Origin: Candidatus Burkholderia humilis | Lineage (GTDB): Bacteria; Pseudomonadota; Gammaproteobacteria; Burkholderiales; Burkholderiaceae | Direction of reading: 5' to 3' | Assembly (NCBI GenBank): GCA_001184405.1 | Contig: LFMX01000025.1 | Span: 1 to 62,602 of the forward strand | Length of the DNA: 62,602 nt | Shown here: positions 1 to 9,956 of the stretch, one piece after another | Layout of the letters: each line of letters begins with the position of its first letter | Position numbering within the stretch: the first letter of the stretch is position 1 | The notes under the pieces: generated by a model | Databases searched by the model: none | Seen by the model: only the letters and a program-made list of their open reading frames with translations | What the model was told of the DNA's origin: nothing | Program-made: the position numbers and the translations under genes

Positions 1-538
1 CGTTGCGCACGGTGATGACGGGAATGTCGCCGACGCCGAGCGCCGCGGCATCCTGCACGAAGACGGCGGCAGGCGGAACCAGATCGCGCACGGCCTTGAG
101 CCGCGCGAAATCCTTGCTGAGCGCGGCGTAGGCGGGCGAAACGGGCGAGGCCGGGACGCCGACGTATTCTGCCGCCATCAGCACGACGGCCTGTTCGATG
201 GAATTGCCGGAGAGCAGCATCAGCGGACGCCGGGCGTTCAGGCCCATTTCCAGCAGCGCTGCCCCGACCGATTGCACCTGTTGCCACAGCGCATGCCAAC
301 TCAGCGTGCGCCATTCTCCGCGTTCATCGCGCTCGCAAAATGCAGCGGTCGCGCCGCGTTGCTGCGCCCAGAGCGGAATGAAATCGGCGAAACAGAGTTG
401 ATCGATGGCAGGCGGCGCGCTCGACGAACGCAGGATCATGCTGCCGTCGGCGCGGTGTTCCACGAGCGTTCGGCGAGCGGGAATCTGCAGCGAGCGGAAC
501 GCGGGCGCCGGATGTGAATCTGCCGTGAGCGTAGACAT
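1..538 (-). CDS. Acyl-CoA synthetase (AMP-forming), N-terminal part; probably feruloyl-CoA synthase
   Basis: An open frame runs from an ATG at 538 to the window edge with no stop, so only the first 179 residues are visible. It reads MSTLTADSHPAPAFRSL and later contains LLSGNSIEQAVVLMAAEYVG followed by VPASPVSPAYAALSKDF. This layout (ligand-edge region, then a SGNS-type turn and an SPAY segment) matches the N-terminal half of feruloyl-CoA synthases, which activate ferulate-like hydroxycinnamates with ATP and CoA. The ATP-binding P-loop and the adenylate-forming core lie outside the window. The gene shares its strand with a decayed catabolic cluster (dehydrogenase, oxidoreductase, transporter). 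The visible part has no lesion, but whether the rest is intact cannot be seen. Another AMP-binding ligase is the main alternative. Confidence 0.65.
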   Translation of the reverse strand, partial: MSTLTADSHPAPAFRSLQIPARRTLVEHRADGSMILRSSSAPPAIDQLCFADFIPLWAQQRGATAAFCERDERGEWRTLSWHALWQQVQSVGAALLEMGLNARRPLMLLSGNSIEQAVVLMAAEYVGVPASPVSPAYAALSKDFARLKAVRDLVPPAAVFVQDAAALGVGDIPVITVRN

Positions 539-597
539 GACGGCTCGTCTCCTGAACCGGCGCGCTGCCTGGATTGCGCACCGTGTTGTTCTTGTGG

Positions 598-631
598 AGA
601 GAACGCCCCGCGCGTGGCGGCAGCGTTCTCT
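598..631. promoter_or_regulatory. 9-bp inverted repeat in the spacer upstream of the acyl-CoA synthetase gene
   Basis: AGAGAACGC (598-606) is mirrored by GCGTTCTCT (623-631) across a 16-nt GC-rich spacer. No T-run follows on either strand, so it does not look like an intrinsic terminator. It sits about 60 nt upstream of the acyl-CoA synthetase start and just after the end of the regulator remnant. It could be an operator or a transcript hairpin; the function is unknown. Confidence 0.25.
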
Positions 632-698
632 TGAAAGTCAGGATAGTGGCACGCGCACGCGCTGAAACCACCCCGGGCGGGTGGCAGTGGCTGAACGC

Positions 699-3070
699 TC
701 AGTGTTGCGACGTTTCACTGCGCGCGGCATCGAGTTCGAGATCGCGCATGCGCTCGACGGCCTCGTCACGACTCGATACGCCGAGCTTGCCGTAGATGTT
801 TTTCAGATGCTACTTGACGGTATCGGGCGAAATGCCGAGCGTGCGCGCGATCTTCTTGTTCGGCAGCGCCTGGGCGAGCAGACCGAGCACGGTGACTTCG
901 CGTTCACTGAGCGATTCCGCGTCCGCCGAATGCCCGGCGCGTGATGAACGCGTCGTGGTTTTGGTGGCCGCCGTGGCGTGATGCAATTGCTCGTGCGCGG
1001 AACGCAGCCGGTCGACATAGAAATGCAGCACATCGTCCGATGACAAGGTTTGCACGGCGCGCGCGGCGAGATCCAGCGCGTCCGGGTCCGCATCGAGCAG
1101 GCTGCACGCGAAACCGAGCCGCCGGCCGCTGCGCAGCGCCGTCAGCGCGGATTCGAATGCCGCCGCTTCGTGTCCGCCGCGCCGGAAATCGACGATGGCG
1201 GCCTGCATCTGAAAATACGCGGTCTGATGTTGCCAACCCTGCGTGCGGCACCGTTCGATGAGCGGCCGAAGCCGCGTGGCGGCGCCTTCGAAATCCTCGT
1301 TTGTGATGCACCAGTTGACCTGCGCGCGCAGCCAGCGCATCGACTTCGGGAAAGAGGACCGGATGCGTGATGCGCAGCCGCGCCGCGATGGCATCGAGCC
1401 GTGCGATGTTGGCGGCCACCGTATCGCAGTGTCCGCATGCAGATTGCGCTTCGCCTGATCCGCGAGACTGCGCGCGAGCAGGCGCGCAAGTTCGTGTTTT
1501 TGCGCATATTCCTTGAGCCGTTCGAGGTAAGCAAACGTGTCCAGCTGATGCCCTTCTATCCAGTGCGCCGACGAAAGCACGGTCAGCACGCACAGCACGG
1601 CATCGGGAATGGAAACGCGCTCCAGCACATCGACGCGATCCTCCAGCAGACGCCGCGCCGCTTCGGGCTGATTCAGTTCGTACTGCACTTCGCCGAGCAG
1701 CGCCGCTGCGAAGCACGCGGCCTCGGCGGTGGTCGCGCCGCGCTGGTCGGTTTCGAGCATCACGTCGCGGCAAATGCGCTCGACCTGACCGAACTAGCCT
1801 TCCAGCGTGTAGCTGAGACCGACCAGACACCGCCCTCTCAGCACGCCCGCCAACGTGCCCATGAGCGGCGTGCCAGCCATCAGCGGTTGCGCTGCGAGTT
1901 GCACGCGCGGCGCGTCTTCGTACGCGCCGCGCCGGGCATCGAGCCATGAGAGCAGATTGTGGCGCGCGCCGAGCAGCATGCCGTCCGGATCGTCGGGCGC
2001 GTCGAGCAGGCGCGGCAGAATGGCGAGCGCGGCTTGCAGCAGCGTGAGCCGGTAGCGATCGGCGTGGTCGCTGGCGGGAATGTCGGCTTCGAGCCGTGCG
2101 ATGTTGGCGGCGCAGGCATCGAATTCACGCGAATAGAGCTTCAGATGAACCTGCCACAGCCGCAAGCCGATGCGCGCATCGATTTCCGCGAGCGGCAACA
2201 GGCGCATCAGTCCGACGAGCTTGCGCAAATTGCCGCGAATCTGCATGTCGCGCGCAACTTCGAGCACGAGATCGGCGGCCGCCGCCGCTTCGCCAGCTTG
2301 AAGCGCGTGGCGCACGGCATCGTCGGCTTGATCGTGGTCGCGGAACCAGCGCCACGCCGCGTGATGCACGCTGCGCTGCTGCGCCTCGCTGCGCGCGCGA
2401 AAGCGTTCGAGCAAGGTCTCGCGAAAAAGCGGATTGAGCGGATACCACGTCTCATTGCCGCCGCGTTCCACCTGCGCGATAAAAATGTTGTCGCGTTCGA
2501 GCCGTTCGAGCAGCGCCAGCACATCGGCGGTGGGCTGCTCGCCGCCGACCAGCGCCACGCACAGCGGCGCGCACTGGCGCGCGCATTCGGACATGCGCAC
2601 CAGCAATTCCACTTCGGTCGATGAAAGGCGCGACAGCACCTCGCGCTCGAAATAATCGCTGAAGGCGCGCGGATCGTGCAGATGCTGCGTGGGCGAATCC
2701 TGAGCGCAATCGGCCGGATTCGCCGCGCTCGTGCGCTGACGCTTGAGCCGCATCGCAAAAAGTTGCAGGCCGGCGGCCCAGCCGTCCGCGAGTTCGTGCA
2801 ACTGGCGTGCGTCACGTGTGCTGATTTCGCCGAAATGCGCGCGCAGAAACGTTTCGGATTCGTCGCTCGTGAAGCGCAGGTCGCGCATATCGAGTTCGAG
2901 CACGAGACCCTGATCGCGCAAGCGTCCGAGCGAGATCGGCACCGCGCCGCGCGATACCAGCGCGATATGCAGATTGGGCGGCGCGTAATCGAGCAGCCAT
3001 TGCAGCGCCGCGCGATGCCTTGCACGAGCGCGATCACCGTGTGCTCCGCCGCCTCGTCGTTCATGCCGCG
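699..3070 (-). pseudogene. MalT-like LuxR-family transcriptional activator, truncated and interrupted
   Basis: The fragments belong to a large ATP-dependent LuxR-type activator (MalT/LAL family): an NTPase-like segment (LQWLLDYAPPNLHIALVSRG), a long helical-repeat region, and a C-terminal LuxR helix-turn-helix (LSEREVTVLGLLAQALPNKK). Reading inward from the 5' side there is a frameshift near 3015, a TAG at about 1795 inside YTLEG*FGQVER (probably from CAG), and a TAG at 810 inside DTVK*HLKNIYGKLGV, where family members carry Trp (TGG). The Walker A region and roughly the first 100-150 residues are absent; the remnant starts abruptly next to the terminator of the aldehyde dehydrogenase gene, which implies a deletion. 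The stop of the original frame is at 699-701. No functional product is expected. Confidence 0.88.
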
Positions 3071-3094
3071 TCCGCCGAGCTTGAACGTTTGAGT

Positions 3095-3134
3095 GAAACG
3101 ACAACGGGACCCGCAAAGGTCCCGTTGTCGTTTC
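3095..3134 (-). terminator. Perfect 17-bp stem hairpin after the aldehyde dehydrogenase remnant
   Basis: GAAACGACAACGGGACC (3095-3111) pairs perfectly with 3118-3134 around a 6-nt loop. It lies 6 nt past the stop of the minus-strand aldehyde dehydrogenase, where a terminator is expected. The following T-run is short, so termination may be inefficient. Confidence 0.6.
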
Positions 3135-3140
3135 GAACCG

Positions 3141-4495
3141 TCAGCTCAGCGTGATCGACTTGCACTCGAGAAACTCCGCGAGTCCTTCCGCGCCGTACTC
3201 GCGTCCATTGCCCGAAGTCTTGTAACCGCCGAAGGGCGCGGTGATATCGAGCATGGCGCCGTTGATGCGCACCGACCCCGCGCCCAAACGCGACGCCACG
3301 CGGCACACATGACCGGCATCGGCGCTGGCGACGTAGGCCGCGAGACCGTACGGACTGTCGTTGGCGATGTCGATCGCTTGCTCTTCGCTGTCGTACGGAA
3401 TCAGCGCGAGCACCGGGCCGAAGATTTCCTCGCGGGCGATGGACATGTCGTTGCGCAAATCCGCGAAAATCGTGGGCTTGGCATAGAAACTGCATTCGAT
3501 GCCGTTCGGACGGCCCGCCCGCTGCGACGCGCGCGCGTTCGTCGATACCGATGGCGATCATCCGCTGCACCTTCTCGTACTGCGCACGATTGGAGATCGG
3601 CCCCATCTTGGTTGCGGGATCCGAGGGTTCGCCGTCGCCGCCGCGATCGCCACCGCCTGCTCATATCGTGCGCGCGGCACCAGCATGCGCGTCGGTGCAA
3701 CGCACGTTTGCCCGGAGTTTGTCATGCATTGAATGACGCCCGTGGCGACGGCCGTTTGCAGATCGACATCGTCGAGAATCAGGAGCGGGGACTTGCCGCC
3801 GAGTTCCTGCGTCACGCGCTTGACGCTCGGCGCCGCGCTCAACGCGACTTCGACGCCCGCGCGCGTCGAGCCGGTGATCGACACCATATCGACATCCGGA
3901 TGCGACGAAAGACGCGAACCGACCACGCGGCCATCGCCGAAAATCATGTTGAAGACGCCGGCGGGCGTGTCTGCTTCGTGCATGATTTCCGCGAAGATCA
4001 TGGCGTCGAGCGGCGAGATTTCCGACGGCTTCAGTACGATCGTGCAGCCCGCCGCGCGCGCGGGCGCGACCTTCGCGACGATCTGATTCCACGGCCAGTT
4101 CCACAGCGTAATCAGCGCGGCCACGCCGATCGCTTCGCGCACGATGACGCTCTTTTCGTGCAGCGTTTCGATCGCCGCTTTCAGATGCGCGAAGCCGATC
4201 GGCGCGCCGATCTCGCTGCGCACCGCATCGGCGAGATCGTCAAGGCTGGCGGCATAGCGCGCTGCGATCCGTTCGAGCAGCGCGATGCGCCTTTCGCGGC
4301 TGCTCGCGGACCACGTGGGAAACGCGGCGCGCGCGCGGCGGCGATGGCGGCATCGGCGTCGGCGGGCGTGCCGAGCGCGAGCGTGCCGCTCGGGGTTTCG
4401 GTCGCCGGGTCGATCATGTCCATCTGCGTGCCGCCCGGAGCGGGCTCGACCCATTGGCCGTTGATGTAGAACCGGTTCAGTTGTTTCATGGTCAT
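3141..4495 (-). pseudogene. NAD(P)-dependent aldehyde dehydrogenase with three frameshifts
   Basis: Pieces in different frames line up end to end as one aldehyde dehydrogenase of about 450-475 residues. They are the start MTMKQLNRFYINGQWVEPAP, the cofactor-binding segment LITLWNWPWNQI with VLKPSEISPLDA, the general-base motif VTQELGGKSPL, the catalytic cysteine segment NSGQTCVAPTRM, and the C-terminal EEIFGPVLALIPYD. The frame changes near 4325, near 3625 and near 3520. All catalytic residues are still readable, so decay looks recent. The gene begins at an ATG at 4495, 14 nt downstream of the stop of the neighbouring dioxygenase, and probably belonged to the same catabolic operon. The true substrate cannot be told from the sequence. 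Confidence 0.87.
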
Positions 4496-4508
4496 CGTGT
4501 GCTCCGCA

Positions 4509-5402
4509 TCAGACCGGACGATCGCCGATGATCGTCGCGTGCATCATATGGCGCACGGCCGGGAAGTAGTCCTGCACCGCGTGCTGACACGCGCGGTTGT
4601 CCCAGAACGCGATCGTGTTCGGCTGCCACTTCAGGCGAACCTGATATTCCGGCGCCTGCGCCTGACGGAACAGGTATTGCAGCAATTCCATTTCCGCGAG
4701 CTTGTAGTCGAATCCGAAGCGATACTCGTTCACCGTCTTGCTGCCGAAATTCGACAGATACGTGGTGAAGGCTTCGTTGACGAAGAGAATCTTTTCGCCG
4801 GTTTCAGGATGCGTGCGCACGACCGGATGAACCACGGGCGGAAATTTCTTGCGCATTTCGTCATGCAGATCTTCCGGCACGACGATGCCGAAAAGCGGCA
4901 GGAATTCATGCGTCGCCTTCATGCCCGCGATGCGCGACTTGAGGCCTTCATAGGCCGCGACCATGTTGATCCAGATCGTGTCGCCGCCGACTTCCGGGCA
5001 CTGCACACAGCGCAGGATGGAGCCCATCGACGGAACTTCGCGCCACGAAACATCCGAATGGTAGAGATTTTCGCGGCCGCGCTTGCTGTCGTTGCGGCCG
5101 AGAATGACGAGTTCCGGATGTTCAGGATGATGCGGAAACGCCGGATGGATTTCGAGCTCTCCGAAGCGCCGCGCGATGGCCACATGCTGCGCGGGCGTGA
5201 TGTCCTGATCGCGGAAAAACAGCACCTTGTATTTCAGCAGCGCGCGGCGAACGGCAGCGTAGGTTGCGTCGTCGAGCGGATTGCGCAGATCGATGCCGCC
5301 GATTTCCGCGCCGATCGTCGGCGTGGCGCGCGTAACGGTGAACGGCCATGCATCGTCATGGGACGCCGTGGGTTGAGGGTGCGAAAGAGTCATCGCTTGC
5401 AT
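4509..5402 (-). CDS. TauD/TfdA-family Fe(II)/2-oxoglutarate-dependent dioxygenase
   Basis: This intact 297-residue protein belongs to the family that couples 2-oxoglutarate decarboxylation to hydroxylation of small substrates, often sulfonates, aryloxy acids or carnitine-like compounds. The iron ligands are visible as H and D in NLYHSDVSWRE and the distal His in RACQHAVQDYFP; the 2-oxoglutarate-binding Arg follows in VRHMMHAT. The length is normal (about 280-300). A second Met at residue 4 is an alternative start. It is the only complete gene between a broken aldehyde dehydrogenase and a broken GMC oxidoreductase on the same strand, so its pathway context is gone even though its own frame is open. 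Substrate unknown. Confidence 0.85.
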   Translation of the reverse strand: MQAMTLSHPQPTASHDDAWPFTVTRATPTIGAEIGGIDLRNPLDDATYAAVRRALLKYKVLFFRDQDITPAQHVAIARRFGELEIHPAFPHHPEHPELVILGRNDSKRGRENLYHSDVSWREVPSMGSILRCVQCPEVGGDTIWINMVAAYEGLKSRIAGMKATHEFLPLFGIVVPEDLHDEMRKKFPPVVHPVVRTHPETGEKILFVNEAFTTYLSNFGSKTVNEYRFGFDYKLAEMELLQYLFRQAQAPEYQVRLKWQPNTIAFWDNRACQHAVQDYFPAVRHMMHATIIGDRPV

Positions 5403-5495
5403 CGCTGGTCTCCAGTTATCTTGGTGCCGTCCGCCGGCGTTGTGCGCCGGCTTCGGGCGGTTTCGGCAGCGCCGAGGGCGCGTCCGGGGAATGCG

Positions 5496-7221
5496 TTAGG
5501 CTCTGCGCATCAGGTCGTGACGATCGCTTGCGTGGTCCGGCGCGCGAATCAGATCGGCCGCTTTCTCGCCGATCATGATGGCGGGCGCGTTCGTATTGCC
5601 GCCGATCAGCGTCGGCATGATCGACGCATCCGCGACACGCAAGCCATTGATGCCATGCACGCGCAACGCGGGATCGACCACGGACAGCGCATCGACGCCC
5701 ATCTTGCAGGTGCCGGCCGGGTGATACACGCTGTCCGCGTGACTACGGATAAACGCGCGAATGGCGTTTTCGTTGGCATCGTCGGGACCGAAAAGTCGCA
5801 GGTGTTCAGTTCGCGGCCGCCTAGATTGGCGAGCGACGGCTGCGCGAAGATGCGGCGGATCGTGCATACGCCCGCGACCAGCGTTTCCATGTCTTCTTCG
5901 GCGGACAGAAAGCGCGGATCGATGAGCGGCGCATCGCGCATGTCCGGCGTGGCGAGGCGCACGTTGCCGCGGCTTTTTGGCCTGAGAACGCACGCGTGTA
6001 CGAATAGCTGTGACCGAGCTTGCTGCGCTTTTCCATATTGCGATTGCCGATCAGCGCGAGCACGAACACTAGTTGCAGATTCGGCTCGCTCAGTTCGGAC
6101 CGGCTTTTGACGAACGCGCCCGCCTCGGCGAAATTCGAACTGACCATGCCGGTACGGTTGCGCCGGTAACGCAGCATTTCGATGACAAGACGCATCGCGC
6201 CGCGCGTCGTCTGACCGAACAGATCGCTCGAACGCAACTGCTTGTTCACGATGATGTCGAGATGATCCTGAAGGTTCTCGCCGACGCCGGGCAGATCGTG
6301 CACGACATCGATGCCGAGTTTGCGCAGATGCGCCGCCGGTCCGATACCGGACGCCATCAGCAATTGCGGCGAGTTGAACGCGCCCGCGCTCACGATCACC
6401 TCGCGCCGCGCACGCAGCGTTTCGACGACGCCCGCCCGCGCGACCGTCACGCCGATCGCGCGCCGCCCGTCAAATTCGATGCGAAGCGCTTGCGTTTCAG
6501 TGAGCACGGCGAGATTGGCGCGCGCGCCGTTGTGCGTGGCATCGCGTGAATCGCCGCGATGCAGATAGGCACGCGCCGCGTTCCAGCGTTCGCCGTTGTG
6601 CTGCGTGACCTGATAAAGCCCCGCGCCCAGTTGATGCTCGCCGTTGAAATCATCGTTCAGCGGCAAGCCGGCTTCCTGAGCGGTGGCGACGAAACGGTGC
6701 GAGAACGGATTGGGCGTGCGTAGATCGCTCACGTGCAACGGGCCATCGGCGCCGTGCCATCGATTGCCGCCGTTGCCTTCATAGCGCGCGTTGCGTTCGC
6801 TGCGCCGGAAGTAGGGCAGCACGTCCTAGAAACGCCAGCCGGTGCAGCCCAGACGCGCCCACTCGTCGTAATCACGGCGATGGCCGCGAATGTAGACTAT
6901 GTCGTTGATCGACGACGAACCGCCCAGTCCCTTGCCGCGCGGCTGATACGAGCGTCTGCCGTCGGGTCCGGGCTGCGGCACCGAGTAATACCCGTAGTTG
7001 CGCGGTCCGGCTTTCGGAACGGTGCTTGCCAGCGCGATTGGCGTAAAGACGCTGAAGTGATGATCGTGCGGACCGTTTTCGAGCAAGGCGACACTCACGC
7101 TTTGCGACTCGGTGAGACGCGCGGCGAGCGCACAGCCCGCCGATCCCGCGCCGATCACGATGTAGTCGAATTCAGCGGATGCACGAGGCGGCCGGCCGTT
7201 GAGCGAAGCGTTAAGTGTCAT
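5496..7221 (-). pseudogene. GMC-family FAD oxidoreductase (choline dehydrogenase-like), interrupted
   Basis: The start MTLNASLNGRPPR leads into the FAD-binding motif YIVIGAGSAGCALAARL. It is followed by the GMC signature region (RGKGLGGSSSINDIVYIRGH) and, much later, the C-terminal [10 protein letters not shown] and [17 protein letters not shown] segments. A TAG at 6826 cuts the frame in GWRF*DVLPYF, and frameshifts occur near 5980 and near 5800. Without these lesions the protein would be about 570 residues, normal for the family. GMC enzymes oxidise alcohols at the membrane or in the cytoplasm; the adjacent aldehyde dehydrogenase remnant suggests an alcohol-to-acid route that has been lost. 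Confidence 0.87.
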
Positions 7222-7256
7222 GTGCCTTGTTGCGTCGAAAGCGCCGGAGTACGAAC

Positions 7257-8534
7257 TTATGCCGATGCCGTTCCGAGCGACCGGTCCAGCTTCTCCCGCG
7301 AGCGCGCCGGATGCAGCCATCGCATGGCGGCCAGACACGAGACGATCAGCAGCACCGCGCCCACTGCGAGCCCAAATTCATACGCGTGATGACCGTTGCA
7401 GCCGTACGTCTGCACGATCCGTCCCATGACGGCGGGCGATGCGGCCGCGCCCAGGCTGGCGAGCGCCGTGTGGATCGCGACGAACGAACCGCGCTGAACT
7501 TCGGGCACGACTTCGGCGAGCAGGGCGAGCGCGAGCGTGAAGCACAGCGTCGGCAGCGCATACACGAGCACTTTCTCGATCGGGGCGAGCGGCAGGAACA
7601 ACAGGCCGAGGAACAGCACGCCGGCGGTCAGTTGCATCATGCCCACGAGCTTCGCGCGCGCTTGCCGGGTCGTCGCGCCACGCAGCAGCATGCGTTGCGA
7701 GAACCACGCCAGTCCGATATTCACCGGCGATGCCGTGCCGATCACGACGGCGAACCAGCGGCCCGCCTCGACGCTCGTGAATCCGAGGCCCTTTTCCAGA
7801 TACGTCGGCAGCCACGAAATGCTCTGCCCGAGCGCCCAATACGAAGCAAAGCCGAGGAGGAAGATGGAGAGGACGGATCGGTCAGAATCCGTCGATACGG
7901 CAGACCTTTGCGCTTTTTGAGCGACGCGCGCGCGATTTGCCTTGTGCGGTGAGATCGCCTTCCCAGCCGAAGCAGAGCCACAGCAGGCTCCACACGAGGC
8001 CGACGATCGCCAGCACGAAGAAGTTCATGCGCCAGCCCCAGCGCTGCGTGATCAGCGGGATCAGTAGGCCGGCGAGCAGCAGACCGAGCGCGGCGCCCTG
8101 ATTGATGATCGCGACAGGCAGATTGCGTTTGCGGTCCCGGAACCACTTGTAGATCGCATGAACCGATACCGGAAACGAGGGCCCTTCGGCGGCGCCGAGA
8201 ATCACGCGGAAATCAGCAGCGCGGCCGCGCTTTGCGTGAGCGCTTGTGGCACCTGAATCACGGCCCAGCTGATGCCCATCGCTAGCAAAATCCAGCGCGT
8301 GCGAACGCGATTCGACAGAAAGCCGACTGCGACGGTGGAAATCGAGAAAAGCCAGAAGAAACTTCCGGCGATCAGCCCGAACTGCTGAGCAGAAAGATGA
8401 AGCTCCGCGACGAGCGGCACGGCAACGAGGCCGAGCACGATCTTGTCGAGAAAGTTGATCAATGCGAGTGCCGTGAGCATGGCGGTCATGGCCCAGGCCG
8501 TGAGCGGGCGGAATCCGGGTGAATCAGTCATCAC
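7257..8534 (-). pseudogene. MFS transporter (anion:cation symporter type), three frameshifts
   Basis: The pieces assemble into a 12-helix major facilitator of about 425 residues. They are the first helices (LTALALINFLDKIVLGLVAV), a middle part (ILGAAEGPSFPVSVHAIYKW), and a C-terminal half (MIGTASPVNIGLAWFSQRML). The frame changes near 8205, 7925 and 7868. The ILGAAEGPSFP segment matches the organic-anion (ACS) branch that imports aromatic acids, hexuronates or similar. It is the first gene of the minus-strand accessory cluster and was probably its substrate importer. Start is at 8534 or the adjacent ATG at 8531. Confidence 0.85.
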
Positions 8535-8682
8535 GTCTCCTTTTTCTTGCAGCAGAGTTGCGGCTGCAACCGGCTGGTCCTTTACAAGACGTTAAGCCGG
8601 TGCCCGGTGGAGACCACCACCCGAAACAGGTGGGAAAGGGTAAAGCCGGTGGGAGAGGAAGACGCGAGCCACGATGGGCGAT

Positions 8683-8717
8683 AAAAAAACCCGCTCAGCG
8701 TGGGCTGAAGCGGGTTT
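8683..8717 (-). terminator. Rho-independent terminator of tmRNA
   Basis: AAACCCGCT (8687-8695) pairs with AGCGGGTTT (8709-8717), and an inner CAGC/GCTG pairing extends the stem. On the minus strand a run of seven U follows. It lies 33 nt past the tmRNA 3' end. Confidence 0.8.
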
Positions 8718-8749
8718 CAATGGTGCAGCGGGTGTTGCTGGAGGAATTT

Positions 8750-9119
8750 TGGTGGAGGCGGCGGGAATCGAACCCGCGTCCAGAAGCGCTCTACGACCAG
8801 TTCTACATACTTAGTTCTGTCATTTGATTTAACCACAACGACGCGGACGAACACGCTGCGTTATGGCGATTCACTAAGTTTTCGACCCGGGCGTCGTGAC
8901 GCCGCCAAGGCTTAACTGACGTATATGACCTCTGTCGGTATTGCTACCGGTCTTGCGACACTAGCCCGTCAGTGAACTAGGCAGAGGACAGCGGCCCTTA
9001 GGCTGCCAGTGCGAACGTATCGTCGTTTGCAGTTACGTTTTTCCCATTGATTAACGAGGTGACGGGTCCTCGGTATGCCCTAGCCGCTTCACAACCCTTG
9101 TCGAAACCAGGTCGCCCCC
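8750..9119 (-). ncRNA. ssrA: tmRNA (transfer-messenger RNA)
   Basis: The 5' end GGGGGCGACCTGG pairs with a 3' end that reads CGCCTCC-A followed by an encoded CCA. The T-arm GGTTCGATTCCCGCC is intact, giving the tRNA-like domain. The internal reading frame (8998-9030, minus) is GCA AAC GAC GAT ACG TTC GCA CTG GCA GCC TAA, encoding the tag ANDDTFALAA. tmRNA with SmpB rescues ribosomes stalled on broken messages and marks the peptides for proteolysis. At 370 nt it has normal size, is a single piece, and is followed by its own terminator. In a genome with many broken genes its quality-control load would be high (inference). Confidence 0.96.
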
Positions 9120-9187
9120 AAAGCGGATTAGAAATTATCGCACGGAAACCCATCTGAGGCGACTCGGGCGAAATTCAAGCGTTGTCC

Positions 9188-9952
9188 TCACCCGATATCG
9201 CGCAGCAACTGCTGAAGTTCTTCCGGCGTATCCACCACGTGATTCGCATGCCAGCGGCGCGGCGGGATGTCGTCGCCACAGTAGCCGTAGGCGGCGGCCA
9301 CGGTAATCATCCCCGCGGCAAAACCGGCCTGCACGTCACGCAGATCATCGCCGATATAGACGATGCGTTCCGGCGCCGTATCCAGCAGCTCCGCCGCATG
9401 CAGAAGCGGCGCGGGATGCGGTTTCGAATGCGGCGTCGTATCGCCGCAGACGAGGCAGCTGGCGCGTGTGTCCAGCCCAAGCAGCCCGATGAGCGGCGCC
9501 GCAAGCCGCGTCACCTTGTTCGTGACGATGCCCCAGCGCACGCCGCACGCATCAAGTTGATCCAGCAATTCGGCGATGCCCGGAAAGAGCGTCGTTTCGA
9601 TGCACAAATCCGCTTCGTAATTAGCGAGGAACTCGTCGCGCATCGCGGCGAAATCGTGATGTTCGGGACCGATCTCGAACGCGCCGCCCAGCAACCCGCG
9701 CGCACCCGCCGATGCGAACGGCCGCAGCGTTTCCAGCGGCCGCATCTCGAGCCCGCGGTCGTGGCGCATCTTGTTGACGGCCGCGACGAGGTCGGGCGCG
9801 GTATCGGCGATGGTGCCGTCGAGATCGAACAGCACGGCCTGGCAGAGCCCAAGACCGTCGCGCTCGGCTACGCGCTGCGGCAGCGGCGTCGGATCATCGG
9901 GAAGGGGCTTGGTGCGAACGGCGCCCGTAGTCAGTTCGTCGTCTGGATTCAT
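9188..9952 (-). CDS. gph: Phosphoglycolate phosphatase (HAD superfamily)
   Basis: Intact 254-residue protein. The HAD nucleophile motif FDLDGT is at residues 42-47 (D43 nucleophile, D45 acid/base), motif II/III lie in VTNKVTR and GDTTPHSKPHPAPL, and motif IV is YIGDDLRD. The enzyme dephosphorylates 2-phosphoglycolate produced during DNA repair and oxygenase side reactions. A 35-residue N-terminal extension precedes the HAD fold. The gene starts 4 nt after the ubiG stop on the same strand, and this ubiG-gph pair is common in proteobacteria, supporting the gph assignment over other HAD phosphatases. Confidence 0.88.
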   Translation of the reverse strand: MNPDDELTTGAVRTKPLPDDPTPLPQRVAERDGLGLCQAVLFDLDGTIADTAPDLVAAVNKMRHDRGLEMRPLETLRPFASAGARGLLGGAFEIGPEHHDFAAMRDEFLANYEADLCIETTLFPGIAELLDQLDACGVRWGIVTNKVTRLAAPLIGLLGLDTRASCLVCGDTTPHSKPHPAPLLHAAELLDTAPERIVYIGDDLRDVQAGFAAGMITVAAAYGYCGDDIPPRRWHANHVVDTPEELQQLLRDIG

Positions 9953-9956
9953 GGTG

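Noticed and set aside
8575..8680. GC-rich, repetitive-looking leader (GGTGGGA/CCACC motifs) upstream of the MFS remnant, considered as a glycine-type riboswitch
   Set aside because: The conserved core of the glycine aptamer is absent and I could not draw a convincing paired structure.
8750..8800. tRNA-like 3' end considered as a separate tRNA gene
   Set aside because: The matching 5' half is 320 nt away at 9119 and the tag frame lies between, so it is the 3' end of tmRNA.
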